A DNA stretch of 6,398 nt from Lachnospiraceae bacterium UBA7481. Lineage in GTDB: Bacteria; Bacillota; Clostridia; Lachnospirales; Lachnospiraceae. The stretch is from contig DLOP01000184.1 of assembly GCA_002478505.1 (NCBI GenBank), positions 7,066 to 13,463 on the forward strand, written 5' to 3'. Under the pieces are notes generated by a model. That model saw only the letters and a program-made list of their open reading frames with translations, had not been told where the DNA came from and ran no database searches. Positions 5,841 to 6,398 of this stretch are shown piece by piece (positions within the stretch are counted from its first letter, which is position 1; each line of letters opens with the position of its first letter). A program made the position numbers and the translations under genes.

Positions 5841-6398
5841 TTATTTTCAACTCCACCATGCTCTTAAATCCATTATCATTTACAAATTCTGTTTTCCCAC
5901 CGCATTTTTCCACATAGGAAATAATCTTCCTGACGCCGAATCCGGTTTCGATTTTTGCCTTGCTGTTTGATCCATTGAAATCACTGCGTCCGTTGTCCGT
6001 TACTTCCAGCCTTATATGGGCGGTATCTCCCAAAAGAAATACCACAAATTCACTTGCATGTCCATGCTTAACGCCGTTTGTCAGCAGCTCCTGCAGCGCG
6101 CCCGTGAGAAACACTGCATGGTCGCGCGGTATTTTTATGTCATCCGTGAGCTGCCCAAAGTCTGAGTCCACATGAATATCGGTGTCCATCATAAATTCAT
6201 TTATAATATTTTCCATCTCACATTTCAAGTCTCCGGCAAGCATTTCCGTACTTTCTTCATCTAAAACACGCACAGCCCGCCTAATGGATTCCAAGCTTCC
6301 GCGAATACGGCTATTGGCGTCATTCATCCGCTTTCTTGCTTCCTCAGGCTTCCTATCATAAAGAACGTCCGCTGCGTCCAAGGTCATTATGGCTGGCG
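5833..6398 (-). CDS. Sensor histidine kinase, C-terminal part (5' end outside window)
   Basis: The last 188 or so residues of a HisKA_3/NarX-DesK-type kinase. The frame is open through the right edge (PAI precedes the Met at 6385-6387), so this Met is internal. Counting from it, residues 1-45 are the second dimerisation helix, with the family pattern RIRGSLESIRRAVRVLDE at 27-44. The phosphorylated His should lie just beyond the edge. The ATP-binding domain has N-box ELLTNGVKHG (100-109, Asn104 and His108), G1 box DNGRSD (131-136) and G2 box TGFGVRKI (148-155). G1 lacks the second glycine of DNGxG; this variant is unusual, but the rest of the fold looks intact. The membrane sensor part is not visible, so the signal is unknown. 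The stop overlaps the regulator start by 8 bp. Confidence 0.93.
   Translation of the reverse strand, partial: PAIMTLDAADVLYDRKPEEARKRMNDANSRIRGSLESIRRAVRVLDEESTEMLAGDLKCEMENIINEFMMDTDIHVDSDFGQLTDDIKIPRDHAVFLTGALQELLTNGVKHGHASEFVVFLLGDTAHIRLEVTDNGRSDFNGSNSKAKIETGFGVRKIISYVEKCGGKTEFVNDNGFKSMVELKINV

Overview
The window looks like a piece of a low-to-moderate-GC Firmicutes chromosome, probably a gut-type Clostridia (Lachnospiraceae or Oscillospiraceae-like). This is inferred from GGAGG-type ribosome binding sites, AT-rich intergenic DNA, Lys/Ile-rich proteins, and a NarL-type two-component system beside an FtsX-type ABC transporter. No taxonomic marker gene is present, so the assignment is a guess from style.

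Left part, 1-2068: a minus-strand alpha/beta hydrolase (25-834) and a plus-strand gene for an unrecognised 290-residue soluble protein (1072-1944) diverge from a 237-bp intergenic region. That region holds a perfect 12-bp inverted repeat covering the hydrolase start codon, a candidate promoter for the hydrolase, a weaker one for the other gene, and what looks like a frameshifted 3' gene remnant (907-997). The part is bracketed by two copies of a 27-bp sequence (1-27 and 2042-2068, one mismatch). The right copy is half of a strong 12-bp-stem terminator. Between the unknown gene and this terminator lies a small reading frame interrupted by one stop codon (1898-2014). The left part therefore looks like an accessory, partly decayed module between duplicated terminators.

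Right part, 2093-6398, all on the minus strand, in transcription order: the C-terminal part of a sensor histidine kinase (runs off the right edge); a NarL/LuxR-family response regulator (5187-5840) overlapping the kinase by 8 bp; then a 133-bp gap with a 10-bp dyad, a T6 run and a perfect TATAAT; then FtsX-type permease A (3893-5053), a MacB/LolD-type ATPase (3186-3884) and FtsX-type permease B (2093-3196). The three transporter genes are packed with an 8-bp gap and an 11-bp overlap.

The likely logic is that the kinase senses a signal, possibly an envelope stress or antimicrobial peptide, and phosphorylates the regulator. The regulator then activates the transporter promoter, possibly at the dyad, which also has the form of the kinase/regulator terminator. 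The transporter is a MacB/LolCDE-topology machine of one ATPase dimer and two different four-helix permeases. The substrate cannot be read from the sequence. I see no defence system, CRISPR array, RNA gene, transposase or phage gene in the window.
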